Below are positions 47,501-57,500 of a stretch of 64,000 nt of DNA, piece by piece. Within the stretch, counting starts at the first letter, position 1. Every line of letters begins with the position of its first letter. The DNA is from Desmodesmus armatus. Lineage: Eukaryota; Chlorophyta; Chlorophyceae; Sphaeropleales; Scenedesmaceae. Position numbers and translations under genes: made by a program. Location of the stretch: NCBI GenBank assembly GCA_007449985.2, contig VIIQ02000039.1, forward strand, positions 1-64,000, written 5' to 3'. The notes under the pieces were generated by a model, which worked only from the letters and a program-made list of their open reading frames with translations, did not search any database and was not told where the DNA came from.

Positions 47501-48298
47501 ACGATAGTGTGGCAGCACAAGCCCCCCCCCCCCCCCGCTGACAGACACGCCTGTAACTTGCGGTGTCTGTTTCCTGTGCAGGACGCCTTGGGTGGGTTTC
47601 AAGACTGTTCCTTCGAGCGACGTGGGGCGCAGCTGGAGCTTCAACAACGACAGCAGCGCCAAATCGTCTTCTGGGCAGTACTCTTGGTACCAGGACCCCA
47701 ACCATGACAGCATCGGTGTGCAGAGCCAGCCAGCCAACGTGGCAAGCTTCACCAGGATCCAGGATTGCTTGGACGCATGCGACGATGATGCACTCAACTG
47801 GTGAGCGAGCGCTGTTGATAAATTATGCACAAGGAAGCCTTGGTGCATGCTGGCGTCAGATGCTGGGAGGATGGAATTCCACTGTTTGACATGCTCGGTG
47901 TTTTCTTGCTGTTGCCGTCACCGTCTCATGGGTCAGAACGTGCCTGGACACCCCGTAGGGAGCCAACGATCCACCTGTTTCGCTCCTGATGAGTAGTCTT
48001 GCAGGCATGACGACATGTGCTGGCACAACATGTGAAGAAACATTGTTAGCTGTTCTGCAGTGTCTGCTGTTACACCAGACAAAACTTTAGACACAAGGGA
48101 GCCTTGGAAGATCATAGGCTGATTGTGTGTACTGCTGCATGTTGCTGCTGTAGTGCTGGCATCGTCCTCAGGCGAGCATCAGAGCCGGCCAACACTCCAA
48201 AGACGTGCTTCCTGATTCGCGGGGACACGTCTTTGGGCGTGAACAAGCGCAGCATGACACGCGCTGACACGACACGCCTCACACTGCCCTCGCTATAG
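40129..48298 (+). CDS. Copy D: secreted 1009-aa Cys-rich ephrin-receptor-like protein with Ser-rich N-terminal linker and PAN-like C-terminus
   Basis: Fourteen exons: 40129-40204, 40506-41167, 41870-41934, 42476-42603, 43417-43590, 43861-44235, 44588-44800, 45089-45212, 45701-45824, 46148-46346, 46591-46846, 47062-47331, 47582-47800, 48154-48298; total 3030 nt, all phases close. Exon 1 encodes a signal peptide ([18 protein letters not shown]) and ends in phase 1 like exon 1 of A. Exon 2 is D-specific in its first two thirds: about 100 residues (roughly 100-205) of Ser/Ala/Arg encoded by CAG/AGC-rich DNA, then the shared CPEGC...[12 protein letters not shown]. Shared modules follow: [75 protein letters not shown], then PAN-like [21 protein letters not shown] and [16 protein letters not shown], ending [12 protein letters not shown]. 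The intron 45825-46147 has a GC donor. Introns present in A-C at CPQ/NYYC and DGAW are missing here. Transcribed away from copy A across an 8.3-kb spacer. Confidence 0.92.
41218..41243. repeat. (CAG)n microsatellite
   Basis: About eight CAG units in the copy D intron after exon 40506-41167. Confidence 0.9.
41945..42210. repeat. (CAGA)n microsatellite, about 265 bp
   Basis: Nearly continuous CAGA tetranucleotides with scattered CAGG variants, filling half of the copy D intron between exons 41870-41934 and 42476-42603. The Cys/Leu/Ser frame on the minus strand is a repeat artefact. Confidence 0.97.
42558..43140. repeat. Tandem 120-bp repeats carrying the copy D exon end and donor
   Basis: The last 46 bases of exon 42476-42603 with its donor GTGAGTGGG and about 70 bp of intron repeat at 42678 and 42799 with period 120-121, then in shorter decayed form near 42965 and 43078. 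TTCTGCTCGTGCAT is kept in all. Each of the first units also contains GCTGTGCAG, a possible acceptor, so each could act as a mini-exon; reading through the first donor meets a stop (TAG) at once. Confidence 0.9.
44544..44587 (+). promoter_or_regulatory. CTG tract serving as 3' splice-site tract of a copy D exon
   Basis: About 14 CTG units run directly into GCTGCAG, the acceptor of exon 44588-44800. There is no conventional pyrimidine tract between. Confidence 0.65.
45190..45305. repeat. Duplication of the copy D exon end and donor (period 91 bp) flanking telomere-like repeats
   Basis: A perfect 25-bp repeat (GGGCTGACACCATACCCCTG then CAGGT) at 45190-45214, the end of exon 45089-45212 with its donor, and at 45281-45305 in the intron. 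Between them are four or five TTTAGGG-like units. Confidence 0.9.
46901..46975 (-). other. tRNA-like remnant in a copy D intron
   Basis: On the minus strand ACGGTTCAAATCCCACC gives a B-box match; upstream sequence could be a long variable arm but stems do not pair fully. Followed by an A run. Probably a decayed tRNA or SINE-like fragment. Confidence 0.35.
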
Positions 48299-51200
48299 CC
48301 CAAGAGCAGCCTTCACACCTCTGCTTGGCCAACGCAGCAGACTGTGGGTTGATCTTCGGGGGAGCGTATGATGGCTTGCTGCTGCAAAGCAGCGCGCAAG
48401 CCATGACGGGCCTTCGCGCGGTGGTGAGATGCTGTTGTTGGCTTGAGGATGTCATATGCGTTGGCAAACAGTTCGGGGCACTTCAGTGTGGGTTCTTACT
48501 GTCTATCGGTGTGGAGGGTCCCGCGCCACACCCGCCCGCGCTTTTGCCGTAAGCACGCGTGGTGGTCATTTCTTAAGAGACATTTACGAACCATGCCTTC
48601 AATTTGACATTTGAGCTGGCGTTTTGCAGCACCATATCTTGCTGTATCAGTCATACGACTGAGTGCCCTGTACAGGTGCAAAACACGTGGTTTGGTGTGC
48701 CTGGGCGGGTTTGGTGTCCCCATTTTGGGAGCTGCTGGTTGCAGCCCCCCTTGGCGTGCTGGTGCTGTTTCGGCACCGTTGCGGTCTCAATCATGTCGTT
48801 CCTCAACACTTGTGTGGTGCTGGCTAGGAACCGAGCTGATGGGTACTGCTATTCCCCAGGCGCACTTGCCTGCGTCCTGCGCCCTCCACGCTCTTTGTCC
48901 TGCTATGCTGCTACTCCCGCCTTACCTAGCTTTTCATGTCTCCTGCTACCAGGGTTCCCTGGGTCTGGACCTGTGGCTTAAGATTCATCTATGTATGCGA
49001 TGTATGGGGGAGGACTGTCCACATTTTGGCTGACTTTGCAGTCCAAAGCGGGTTACACTGTGTAGCAGGAGACACTTGTGGGTCCGCCAGCAACACTGTG
49101 TCCAAGCCTTGGTGCTGCACAATGGGGTGGCTGGGGGTTGATGTGTGGATCCTCCTGCTGTGCGTCCAGCGTTGCATACCTCCTCTACATACCCTCAGTG
49201 GTGTTGTGTGTCAGCACCACTAACCATGCAGTTGTCACGGCTGCGTTCTGCGTGGGTCAGGTTGTCTGCTGTATCTGGGAAGGCGCATTGGGGAGGCGTA
49301 TGCGTCGGTGTCCCTGCTGTTGCGCAGTCGTATGGGCCCATACGACACTACGGATATCACAGTTAAGTACTATGGGGTGGATAGTGTGCTTGACACAAGC
49401 CCACTTGATAGTGCAGCGTCGTTAGTCGTGCTGATGCTGTGCGTCATCGGTTGTACTGTGTGTGTGCCACACTGCACGCGTGGTCGAACTGCAGTGAATT
49501 TCTGCCACCAGGACACAGCCCTGGTTTGGACCTGCTGAAGCAGTTGACCACAATGCAGAGGTGCCCGAAACCTAGCTCTGTAGGACCATTGCTGCAGTCT
49601 TGCAGTACCTGCACTCGCGCTGTTTTGGGTGTCTCATCTCCCCGGGATAGGCTTTCGCTGGTCTGTTTGGTCTCCTGGTGTTTGAGGTTTACCTGAGGGC
49701 CGCTGGCCGATCTGCATGGTCCTGTGCACCATATGTACACGTATGCACAGTTTCACGCATAGGCTTGGTTTTGGGTACATCTTGGGGTCCACCCAATGGG
49801 TTTGGCTACTTGTCGCCACCCATTGAGGCTGTACCGGTCGCGTGTCGCCGAGAGGTTTTGTTGGAGTTGCAGCGTATGTGTGGGGGGTGTCTGAAGCTGC
49901 AGGGTGCATACGGGGCTCCGTAGTGTGCTGGTGTGTCAGCATAACCCAAATCGCAGTTCCAGTGCTCCCTGCACGTCTGCTGCTTTGGCACAGGAGCTTT
50001 GCTGACCATTAGGTGCCACAGACGGCTGCCGTGCCTCGGCACTGTCCGCAAAAGTACATACGTGCATGTTTGGTTGTGAAGACAATGTGTGCTGGTGGGC
50101 TGCAGAATGCGGTGATTCAACCTGCACATCCACAAGCAGTGAATGTGCGCACCTGCAAGGGGGGCTGCCTTACTGTGAGCACTTTGCTCGCTGCCCTCTG
50201 TTGCACTGCCAGTTTTGTCTGATTGACACGTGAAATGCTGGCGGTTAGAGCATTTGGCATGCAGCAGGGACTGCTGCTAGCACATGCTGCATTGTGTGGA
50301 GATTGTCCATTGGCCAAGTGGCCCTTGGTCAACATTCGAACCAAGCCCCAATGCATCGGGCAGCACTGGCACATACACGGCATTGTCGCATGGTTGTTCG
50401 CCGCTTGCGTTGTGTAACAAGAAGGCAGCATCTGCATTTTTTTTGCGCAAGCCTGGAAATGCGCCTCTCAGTTGGGTGTCAAGGTGCAATAGGGTGCCTG
50501 CCTTGGTGACGGCTGCTGCGTACAACAGCATGGCGCGGCCCACAACTGCGCGTGCAGCTGCTTTTGCGGCCCGCGAGCCTGCTCCATGCGCATGCGGTCA
50601 GTAGTGTTGTTGGTGATCAACGCTGGCCCCACCGCCTCTTCCAAGGACGCATGCCAGGCTTGCATTGGTGGTACAGCTGCAGTTGTAGCTGCAAGGAACG
50701 GAGCCCACTGTCAATCTGCGAGGCCGTGTGTGCGGTTGTGAGCTTGCCCAGCTCAGTACATGTCTATGGACACTGTGGGTACATCGGGAGTGCGCACTGG
50801 ATACTTTGGGTTGGAAGTGGTGGGTGGGTGGGTGGGTGGGTGCATCATTGCCCCTAGAAGAAGCATGGTTGGACAACATGGCATATCCAGCAGAATTGCT
50901 GTACCACTGCCACCCCCAACTGGTGGTTGGTGTGTCGGCGTTGGTTGCATGCCCACTGTGGCGCATGCGCTTTTGCAAGGTTGCCTGTCACTCCCCATTG
51001 ACAGTGTTGAGATTTGATGCTTTCCGCTGCTGGTGTTGAGGCGATCACACTTTGATACGAGATTGATCGATCTCGCCTTTGGCGCAGCTCCAGGCTTCTG
51101 TGCAAGGCAAAGGCTGCTTTGCAGAACATCATTGAGTCATAGCCTTGCTTTTTGGGGTGGGCATCTGCAGGGATAGGCGTGGTACTTTGGAGGGTGCAGT

Positions 51201-52868
51201 ACTTTGGTTGAGTTTGCAGCTCATACTAGTCATGTGTGATGAGTCATGACTCTTTGACTGCCAGCTGAGACACAGCCAGTGGCTAGCCGCTGGGTGGGTC
51301 ACGGGTTCTTGGCCTTGTTGCTGTAGGGCATTAGGGTTCCTCGCTGGCTGTACACATACACATGCAAGGTCCTCAGTACAGCAGGCCAGTCCCCATCGGT
51401 GTTTTTTCCTGGCTGCGGTCATGCATCTGCTTGTTTGTCTGCCTGTTGACTCTTGAGAGGTTTGAGTGCAAGGCCGTGTGTCACTGCCAATTGACAGAAT
51501 CGAAGCTGTGTCTCCAGCAGCTGCTGTTGTTGGAGCGCTGGGATGGATGCATCCTTCATGGAGGGACGGACTGCAGCACAAGCTCAAACTGCCGCACCCG
51601 GCTGTGACTGTTGTACAGAACAGCAATCGCCATCGTTGCTTGCTGCAGTCGGCACAGACTGGCTTTTGGGGGACACTCACTGGGTCGAGGTTGCATACGT
51701 CTACATCTCATCCTAGCCCTGTGGCTTTGTAGTTATGTTTGTTCCATTTCACACACGTTTGCTGACCATCTGTCTGTCTGCTGCTCAGCACTTCATTGCT
51801 GCACATTGTGGTGGTGCTTACTTATGGTTTGAAAGACTGCACTACCGTTGACTGACTTGCTGTTGCAGTATGTGGTTGAGTGTGACCTTGTAGCCAAATG
51901 TACATGCTGTTGCAGAGATGGGTGGTGGCTGAGTGTACACGTGTGAATGGCTACGGAAACGTGTGGCAGTGTTACTTGCGCGGCATTGTAACTACAGTAC
52001 AACCCTTCCTTGAGCACCACCAGCACCATTCAAGCACCAACCAGGCACCAACACCCTCGTGGAGACTGCTCTGCTGGTCGTTTTCTGCAGGAAGCTGCAT
52101 CAACCAAGGCACAAATGCAGGGTTCACGAAAGGCTATAGGCAATGGGCGCTAATCGGTTTGCTTGCAGCGGGGAGGATGAAAGTCAACAGCGCAGTGAGG
52201 TCAAAGCACTGCAACGCTGTGAAATTCACGGTGTGTGAAGCATCAGGCAGACAACGTCGTGTTCTGCGCAGCATAGGTATTAACGCGATCGACATTGTGA
52301 AAACCACATTTTCAGTCGTGTGTTGGACCTTGACCTGGACCTTTGGGGATGTCCCCCCATGTGGTCAAACATGTACAGCACACATGGGGTCCGGCACACT
52401 CCTGAAGAGTTATGCTTTCTTTCATGCTTATTCAGGATAATTATTCAGAATAAGTTATTCTTCCTTTGTGTCGACGTTGTCAAGGCACTGCTTACAGTCT
52501 ACTGCAAGTTTGTCAAGTGTGAGGGTGTCTTTAGTAGTACCCACCGTTTGGATCCGGGGCATCTTCCCGGTATCGTTTGTGTACAACAACCAGTTTCATC
52601 ACAGACCATTGGCCTTAAAGATCCGCCACACGTCCTAAGCGCTGATTCAGTAAGACCACCTACGGATCCATCTTTGTGGGTGTCCTTTGATAGGTGGGTA
52701 TCCCAGCACACAAGGTGGACAAACGCTGATCATTTGAACTGAACGCACCTACTTTGTGATGGCTGCTTTGGCTGAAACCCTACCTGACCGAAGTGTCCTC
52801 ATGGTGACTGGAGAAACCCTACTTCACTGACTGACCGTCTCCAACCTGTCACAGGAAGGTATTTGAGA
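48299..52868. other. Spacer downstream of copy D; no convincing gene
   Basis: Contains the 3' flank of copy D. No frame has a recognisable domain or supported introns. Weakly related segments (GCAAGGxxGxxTGTCACT and CCxATTGACAG) occur near 50970 and 51467, suggesting old duplication, and a (GGGT)n tract lies at 50819-50843. An upstream exon of the 52869 gene could be here but I could not identify one. Confidence 0.55.
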
Positions 52869-54596
52869 ATGACGGGCGTCTTCTTCCCACGGACAATGGA
52901 TGATCTGAAGGAGATAGATGTTGACGACAGCGGCGGATACCGCGGCCCAGCAGACAAGGGCCCCACACACAGCAGCACCAACAGCAACACCCTCAGGAGT
53001 CAGGAGTCAGGAGTCAGGAGCTCCTCAGGGTTCAGGAGTGGGGCGACGTTGCGCCGCGTGCCTTGGCAGCAGATGCCCAGCAGCTGCCCAGACGGCAGCG
53101 GCACGTTGCTGTACCAGCCACCCCCACCCCCAGAGTCCCGCAGGTCCAACACAGCAGGGGGCAGCAGGGTGGACAGGACCAGGAGCTGCAACGTCCCCGC
53201 CATGGCAGCACCTTATGGGGGCGCTGCTGTTGCCGGGCGTAGCAATAGCAGTGCTGGCCTCGCAGTGCAGGCGCAGGCACCACACCACAGGTACCAGGTT
53301 GCCAGGAGTGCACACAGCGCCACCACACTGCCTTCCCTCACCTACGACCAGCTGCTGCACAGCAGCTGGGATGGTGAGGGCGTGGACTCTCCTGCTTTCT
53401 CAGATGCAGGCATGTCCTGCAGCACTCTGTGGGCCAGCCCCTCCGCTGCAGCAAACACGAACAGCAGCAGCACTGGCGCCCTCACACAGCAGGGGAGCTT
53501 GCAGCAGGTTGCAGACCGCAGCTGCAGCAATAGCAGCGGCACTACAGACCATGCGCGCCTGCAGGGCCTGTCAAGGGGTGCACAGGCAGGGCCTGCTGGT
53601 GCAGCAGGAGGCCAGGGCGCAGCTTGCTTCTCTCACTGGGGTGTCGACACACAGCAGGGCGCAGAGTCAGCCCACAATAGCAGCAGCAGCAGTGGATACG
53701 GCGGCCACTCCGTGCTCAGCGCAGTATCGGCAGCGCCTGCGCCAGCCCCGCCCGCAGCTGTGCCCATCCCAATGCGCGCGCTAGGCGTTAGCGCCGGCCG
53801 CAGCAGCAGCAGCCTGGCAGCATTCGCAGCCAGCTGGGCAGGCAGCGACCTCCTGGGCATGTCCCCTACTGGTGACGTTTGCCTGCAGGAGACCCTGGCA
53901 TCAGCACAGAGTGTTGACACCCGCCATGCGCTGGGCGGCTCAGGGGTGCAGGCACTGGTGTCTGCACCCCTGCCTGCTGTCCTGCAGGCAGGCCAGCACG
54001 GCAGCGCCCTGATGCAGTTCCAGCACCAGCAGCAGCAGAAGGCAGTGAGCCACAGCTTGTCCGGGCCCCTGCCAAGTCTGGACACCTCCTGCACCCTTGA
54101 CCTCGACTCTACCCTGGCCCTCATGAGCCATCAGCTCACTGCTGCGCATGCAGGCAACGGGGCTGTGCTGGGCAGCTCCCTGCTCGGCAGCTCCCTTGAT
54201 GCCCTCAGCCCTGGGGTGCTGCCTGCATACGGGAAGGGTCCAGGGTTTCCTGCGTACTCCGAAGGGCCCCTGTCAGGGTCTGTGCTGAACCTGCAACAGC
54301 AGCTGGCTACCGACACTCTGGGCTATGGTGACAGCGCCTGCGGCAGCAGCACATCGGTGCCGATCTCGATCCCCGGTTCGCTGCACAGCGGCTCGCTGCT
54401 GCCTGCGTCTGCAGGAGCAGCGGCAGGTGGACATGGGCTGTATGGGTCCTCGGTGCCTGGCGGTGCAGCCTTGCTGCGCAACGGCAGCAGCAGTGCCATG
54501 GCAGTAGCACAGCTCAAGCTGCAGCAGCTGATGGCTGTGGAGCAGATGCAGCAGCAGCTGCAGGATGAGGTGCTGAGGCTTTTGCCGCTCATCTGA
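52869..54596 (+). CDS. Single-exon 575-aa low-complexity Ser/Gly/Ala/Gln-rich protein
   Basis: One uninterrupted frame from ATG at 52869 (MTGVFFPRTMDDLKEIDVDD) to TGA at 54596; an in-frame stop lies upstream near 52788. An acceptor-like CTGTCACAG ends at 52853, so an upstream exon cannot be excluded. The N-terminal 20 residues are the only ordered-looking part apart from the tail. The middle is a long disordered stretch with a polyproline run (LYQPPPPPESRR), many Ser, Gly, Ala and Gln, and no cysteine pattern. The C-terminus is a probable amphipathic or coiled helix rich in Leu and Gln (QLKLQQLMAVEQMQQQLQDE) ending RLLPLI. GC is high and even across the frame, unlike the flanks, and no stop interrupts 1.7 kb, which supports real coding. 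I do not recognise a family; a regulatory or RNA-associated protein with a disordered body is a guess. A 7-bp GAGTCAG repeat lies near 52993-53020. Confidence 0.6.
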   Translation: MTGVFFPRTMDDLKEIDVDDSGGYRGPADKGPTHSSTNSNTLRSQESGVRSSSGFRSGATLRRVPWQQMPSSCPDGSGTLLYQPPPPPESRRSNTAGGSRVDRTRSCNVPAMAAPYGGAAVAGRSNSSAGLAVQAQAPHHRYQVARSAHSATTLPSLTYDQLLHSSWDGEGVDSPAFSDAGMSCSTLWASPSAAANTNSSSTGALTQQGSLQQVADRSCSNSSGTTDHARLQGLSRGAQAGPAGAAGGQGAACFSHWGVDTQQGAESAHNSSSSSGYGGHSVLSAVSAAPAPAPPAAVPIPMRALGVSAGRSSSSLAAFAASWAGSDLLGMSPTGDVCLQETLASAQSVDTRHALGGSGVQALVSAPLPAVLQAGQHGSALMQFQHQQQQKAVSHSLSGPLPSLDTSCTLDLDSTLALMSHQLTAAHAGNGAVLGSSLLGSSLDALSPGVLPAYGKGPGFPAYSEGPLSGSVLNLQQQLATDTLGYGDSACGSSTSVPISIPGSLHSGSLLPASAGAAAGGHGLYGSSVPGGAALLRNGSSSAMAVAQLKLQQLMAVEQMQQQLQDEVLRLLPLI

Positions 54597-57500
54597 CAGG
54601 GTGTGCTGTGGCTTAGCTGCTGCACGCTGTGCTGGCAGCGCCTCGTGCTGGGGTTGGGTTTGTCTCAGCAGTCTGTGCAGGAAGCTTTGATTCTGTGTGT
54701 GGGTGATGGCATGGCTTGTTTGTGACATCCGTCTTTGCAGGAAGCTTGATCCAGGGTGTAGTGTGTGCTGGTGCGGCTTGTGTTTGTGTCTCAGCAGTCT
54801 GTGCAGGAAGCTTGATCTCGGGTGTGTGGGTGCTGGTGCGGCTTGTGTTTGTGTCTCAGCAGTCAACCAGGAGGCTTGGTTTGATGCGTGGGTGCTGGTG
54901 CGGCTTGTGTTTGTCTCAGCAGTCTCTGCTGGAAGGCTTGATTTAGGGTGTGTGGGTGCTGGTACGGCTTGTGTTTGTGTCTCAGCAGTCAAAGCAGGAG
55001 GCTTGGTTTGATGTGTGGGTGCTGGTGCGGCTTGTGTTTCAGCAGTCTGTGCAGGAAGCTTGATCAAGGGTGTATGTGTGTGCTGGTACGGCTTGTGTTT
55101 GTCTCAGCAGTCTGTGCAGGAAGCTTGTTCTAGGGTGTGTGCTGGTACGGGTTGGTTTTCAGTGTGCGCGTGGATGGTTGAGCTGACGAGGCGGGTGGTG
55201 CTTGACGTAGTGGCTTGCATGCCTGGCCTGTCTGCAGTGTCTGCAGCTCTGGGCCTTCTGGTGCCAGCACACATGCATGTGAGGGGAGTGCTTGCTGGCA
55301 GACACGCTGCTAGCTCTTGCGCAGCGACCCTTTGCAGTTGGCGGGCAATAACTGTCGATGGTGTGTGCTCCTGGCATCGTGCCATTGTAGCGCTGCTGTA
55401 GAGAGTGTATGCCTCGCTCTAGTTGTCAGACCTGTTGGTATGGGATCTGAAGGCACTATAATGGGGAACGGGGCGTGCGCGTGAGATGGTGCGTGCGTGC
55501 TCAGGATGCCTGTGAAAGGGGATTTGTGGGGCCACATGACATGGCCTGTGGTACAGCCTGCGAGCATTGCTGTACAGACAGCAAGCTTAGTGGCTGTGCT
55601 GTTGTGCTGCACCTTGCATATTGGCAGCATGCGGCGGCAAGTGAGGCGTGCAGTTGCGTGTCGCTGTGGGGGTGCAGTAGTGGTTGGGTAGCCTGCGCAA
55701 AACGGCTGGCGCCTATGTGGGGCACTGAGGGGTGTGGACTCACATCTGTCGCATAAGCAGTGCTCAACAAGCATCTGGTGGCAGGACGGGGCAGGTTTCA
55801 GGGTCCTGGATTGGCGCGCTGTACTGCCTCGTCAGTAATGCTAGCTTCACTAAGTGCACACAGTGCAGTGCGCTGCGTGCTGTTCGCTGAATGCATTAGC
55901 GGTGTTGCCTGGAGCGCGGTGCTGGCGAATACCCTGTGGGTTCCCTGGGGTGAGTTGCGGTGGCAGTGGGCATGTGTGGATAGGTGGGTCCTGCTGCGCA
56001 CTCCCTCCCTCTGGGGTGGGCACCTGGCAATGTGGTGGTTAGTGCGTGGAAAGCTACTGGCTGCAACCGTTGATGTGTAGGTGCTGGTTTTCCCCTGGTT
56101 GCGGGGGCAGCACAGAGTGTTGTGCATGCAACTGTGCATGCCTTGTACAGCAGCAGCACGGGGTGTTGTCCAATGCCCAACACGCTTGCAATGCTACACT
56201 GCTACATTGCTGATCACAATGCTGGCTGGCCTGCTTACTATCAGAGACTGCTGAACGTGGGTTACCTTGCATGGTTGCTGTTGCGCATGCTATAGGGGGT
56301 GCTGGGTACACCAACAACGTGTGCGCTGGCAAGAGGGTCAGCACTGTTAGTGCCGGCATACAAATCTAGAGTGCAGCTGTTGCGTTGGCTGCCCTGCTGT
56401 GGGGATTTCAGTCCAGTCGATGTGGTGTTCCTTTTGGCACCGCCCAGCTCTCGATGGAGGTGGGTGCCATTTGCACTCGTGCCGTAAGCGCCGTGCTCTT
56501 TCGTGCTATGAATTGTACAGCATCATACAGAGATTATGCCGGTGCTGCATGTGTGGTACGATGTACACATTCTGGTATGCTATACACACTCGCGTGAATC
56601 TGGCAGGGCGCTTTCACGTGATGTTGGTGGGAATGGCGGTGGTGTTGGCTGGGTGCTGCCGCCTGCCACAGCAGCAGCAGCAACCCCTGCACATCGGCAG
56701 CCTTGCAGGGGTGTAGAATGCTGGTTTTGTTGTTTGCGCTGGTTTGCGCTCCATTTTGTGTATCTCTCAGTCAAGGCTGGAGGCCCGCTGTACAGCCGGG
56801 AGACGGGCTGACACCTGCTGAAGGCTGGTTGGCGTGTTGTGGCACGCGCTTGGGGTCGCAGTTGGTGTTGATGCTGCTCGCACATTCTGCTCACACAGCA
56901 ACATTCAACGCGCCTTTGTGTCTGTTCCTGTTGGCAATAAATGGTGCAGGGCTAGCAAGCATGTCGTGCTGTGGTGATAGCTTCAATGGAGAGGGGTATC
57001 GTACAGCGTGTGCCACACCGCACAGCGTCTTAGGGTTCTCTCTGGCTTGCTCGGCTTTTGTTGCCTTAGGCCTCTGCGGCCGGTTGTAGTGGCTTGTGAT
57101 AGCAGCTGCAGCAGCATTGGTGTATTTACTACTCACTAGCTCTGTGCCGGCTGTTGTGGCAGTACCTCTGCAGTGCTTCTGTATGCTTCTGTCTAAATGG
57201 CATCTTCCAGGGCGTGCGCTAGGGTTGGCTAGCCTGCCTGGGCCCTTTCTGCGCGCTTGTGCAGCACATTCGTCCTGCCTGCACCCTGCAAGCAGCACCG
57301 TTCAGAGGTCAACTCGAGCCACGGCCTGTTGTTGTAGCAAGCTGCAGGCTACCCATGTTGTGGCTGCTGCTGTTTGCTGTACCAGCGTGTCTCAGATAGA
57401 TGGTTTTTCAGGTGCGCTGGCTGGGTCGTCTGTCCCACACTGTGCAGCAGTATGTCCTGGAGGACACACCAAGTCATTTGCCGCTCATTTCAGCATTACA

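Noticed and set aside
25555..48298. Ephrin receptor or other receptor kinase
   Set aside because: Only the extracellular ephrin-receptor-like Cys module resembles those proteins; there is no membrane segment and no kinase domain in any copy.
52918..53784. 288-aa Ala/Gln/Thr frame on the plus strand
   Set aside because: Alternate frame of the 52869-54596 gene in high-GC DNA; the other frame is longer and has an ordered start and end.
54273..55067. 264-aa Thr/Ala/Pro/Gln repeat frame on the minus strand
   Set aside because: Half is the minisatellite and half is antisense to the 52869-54596 gene.
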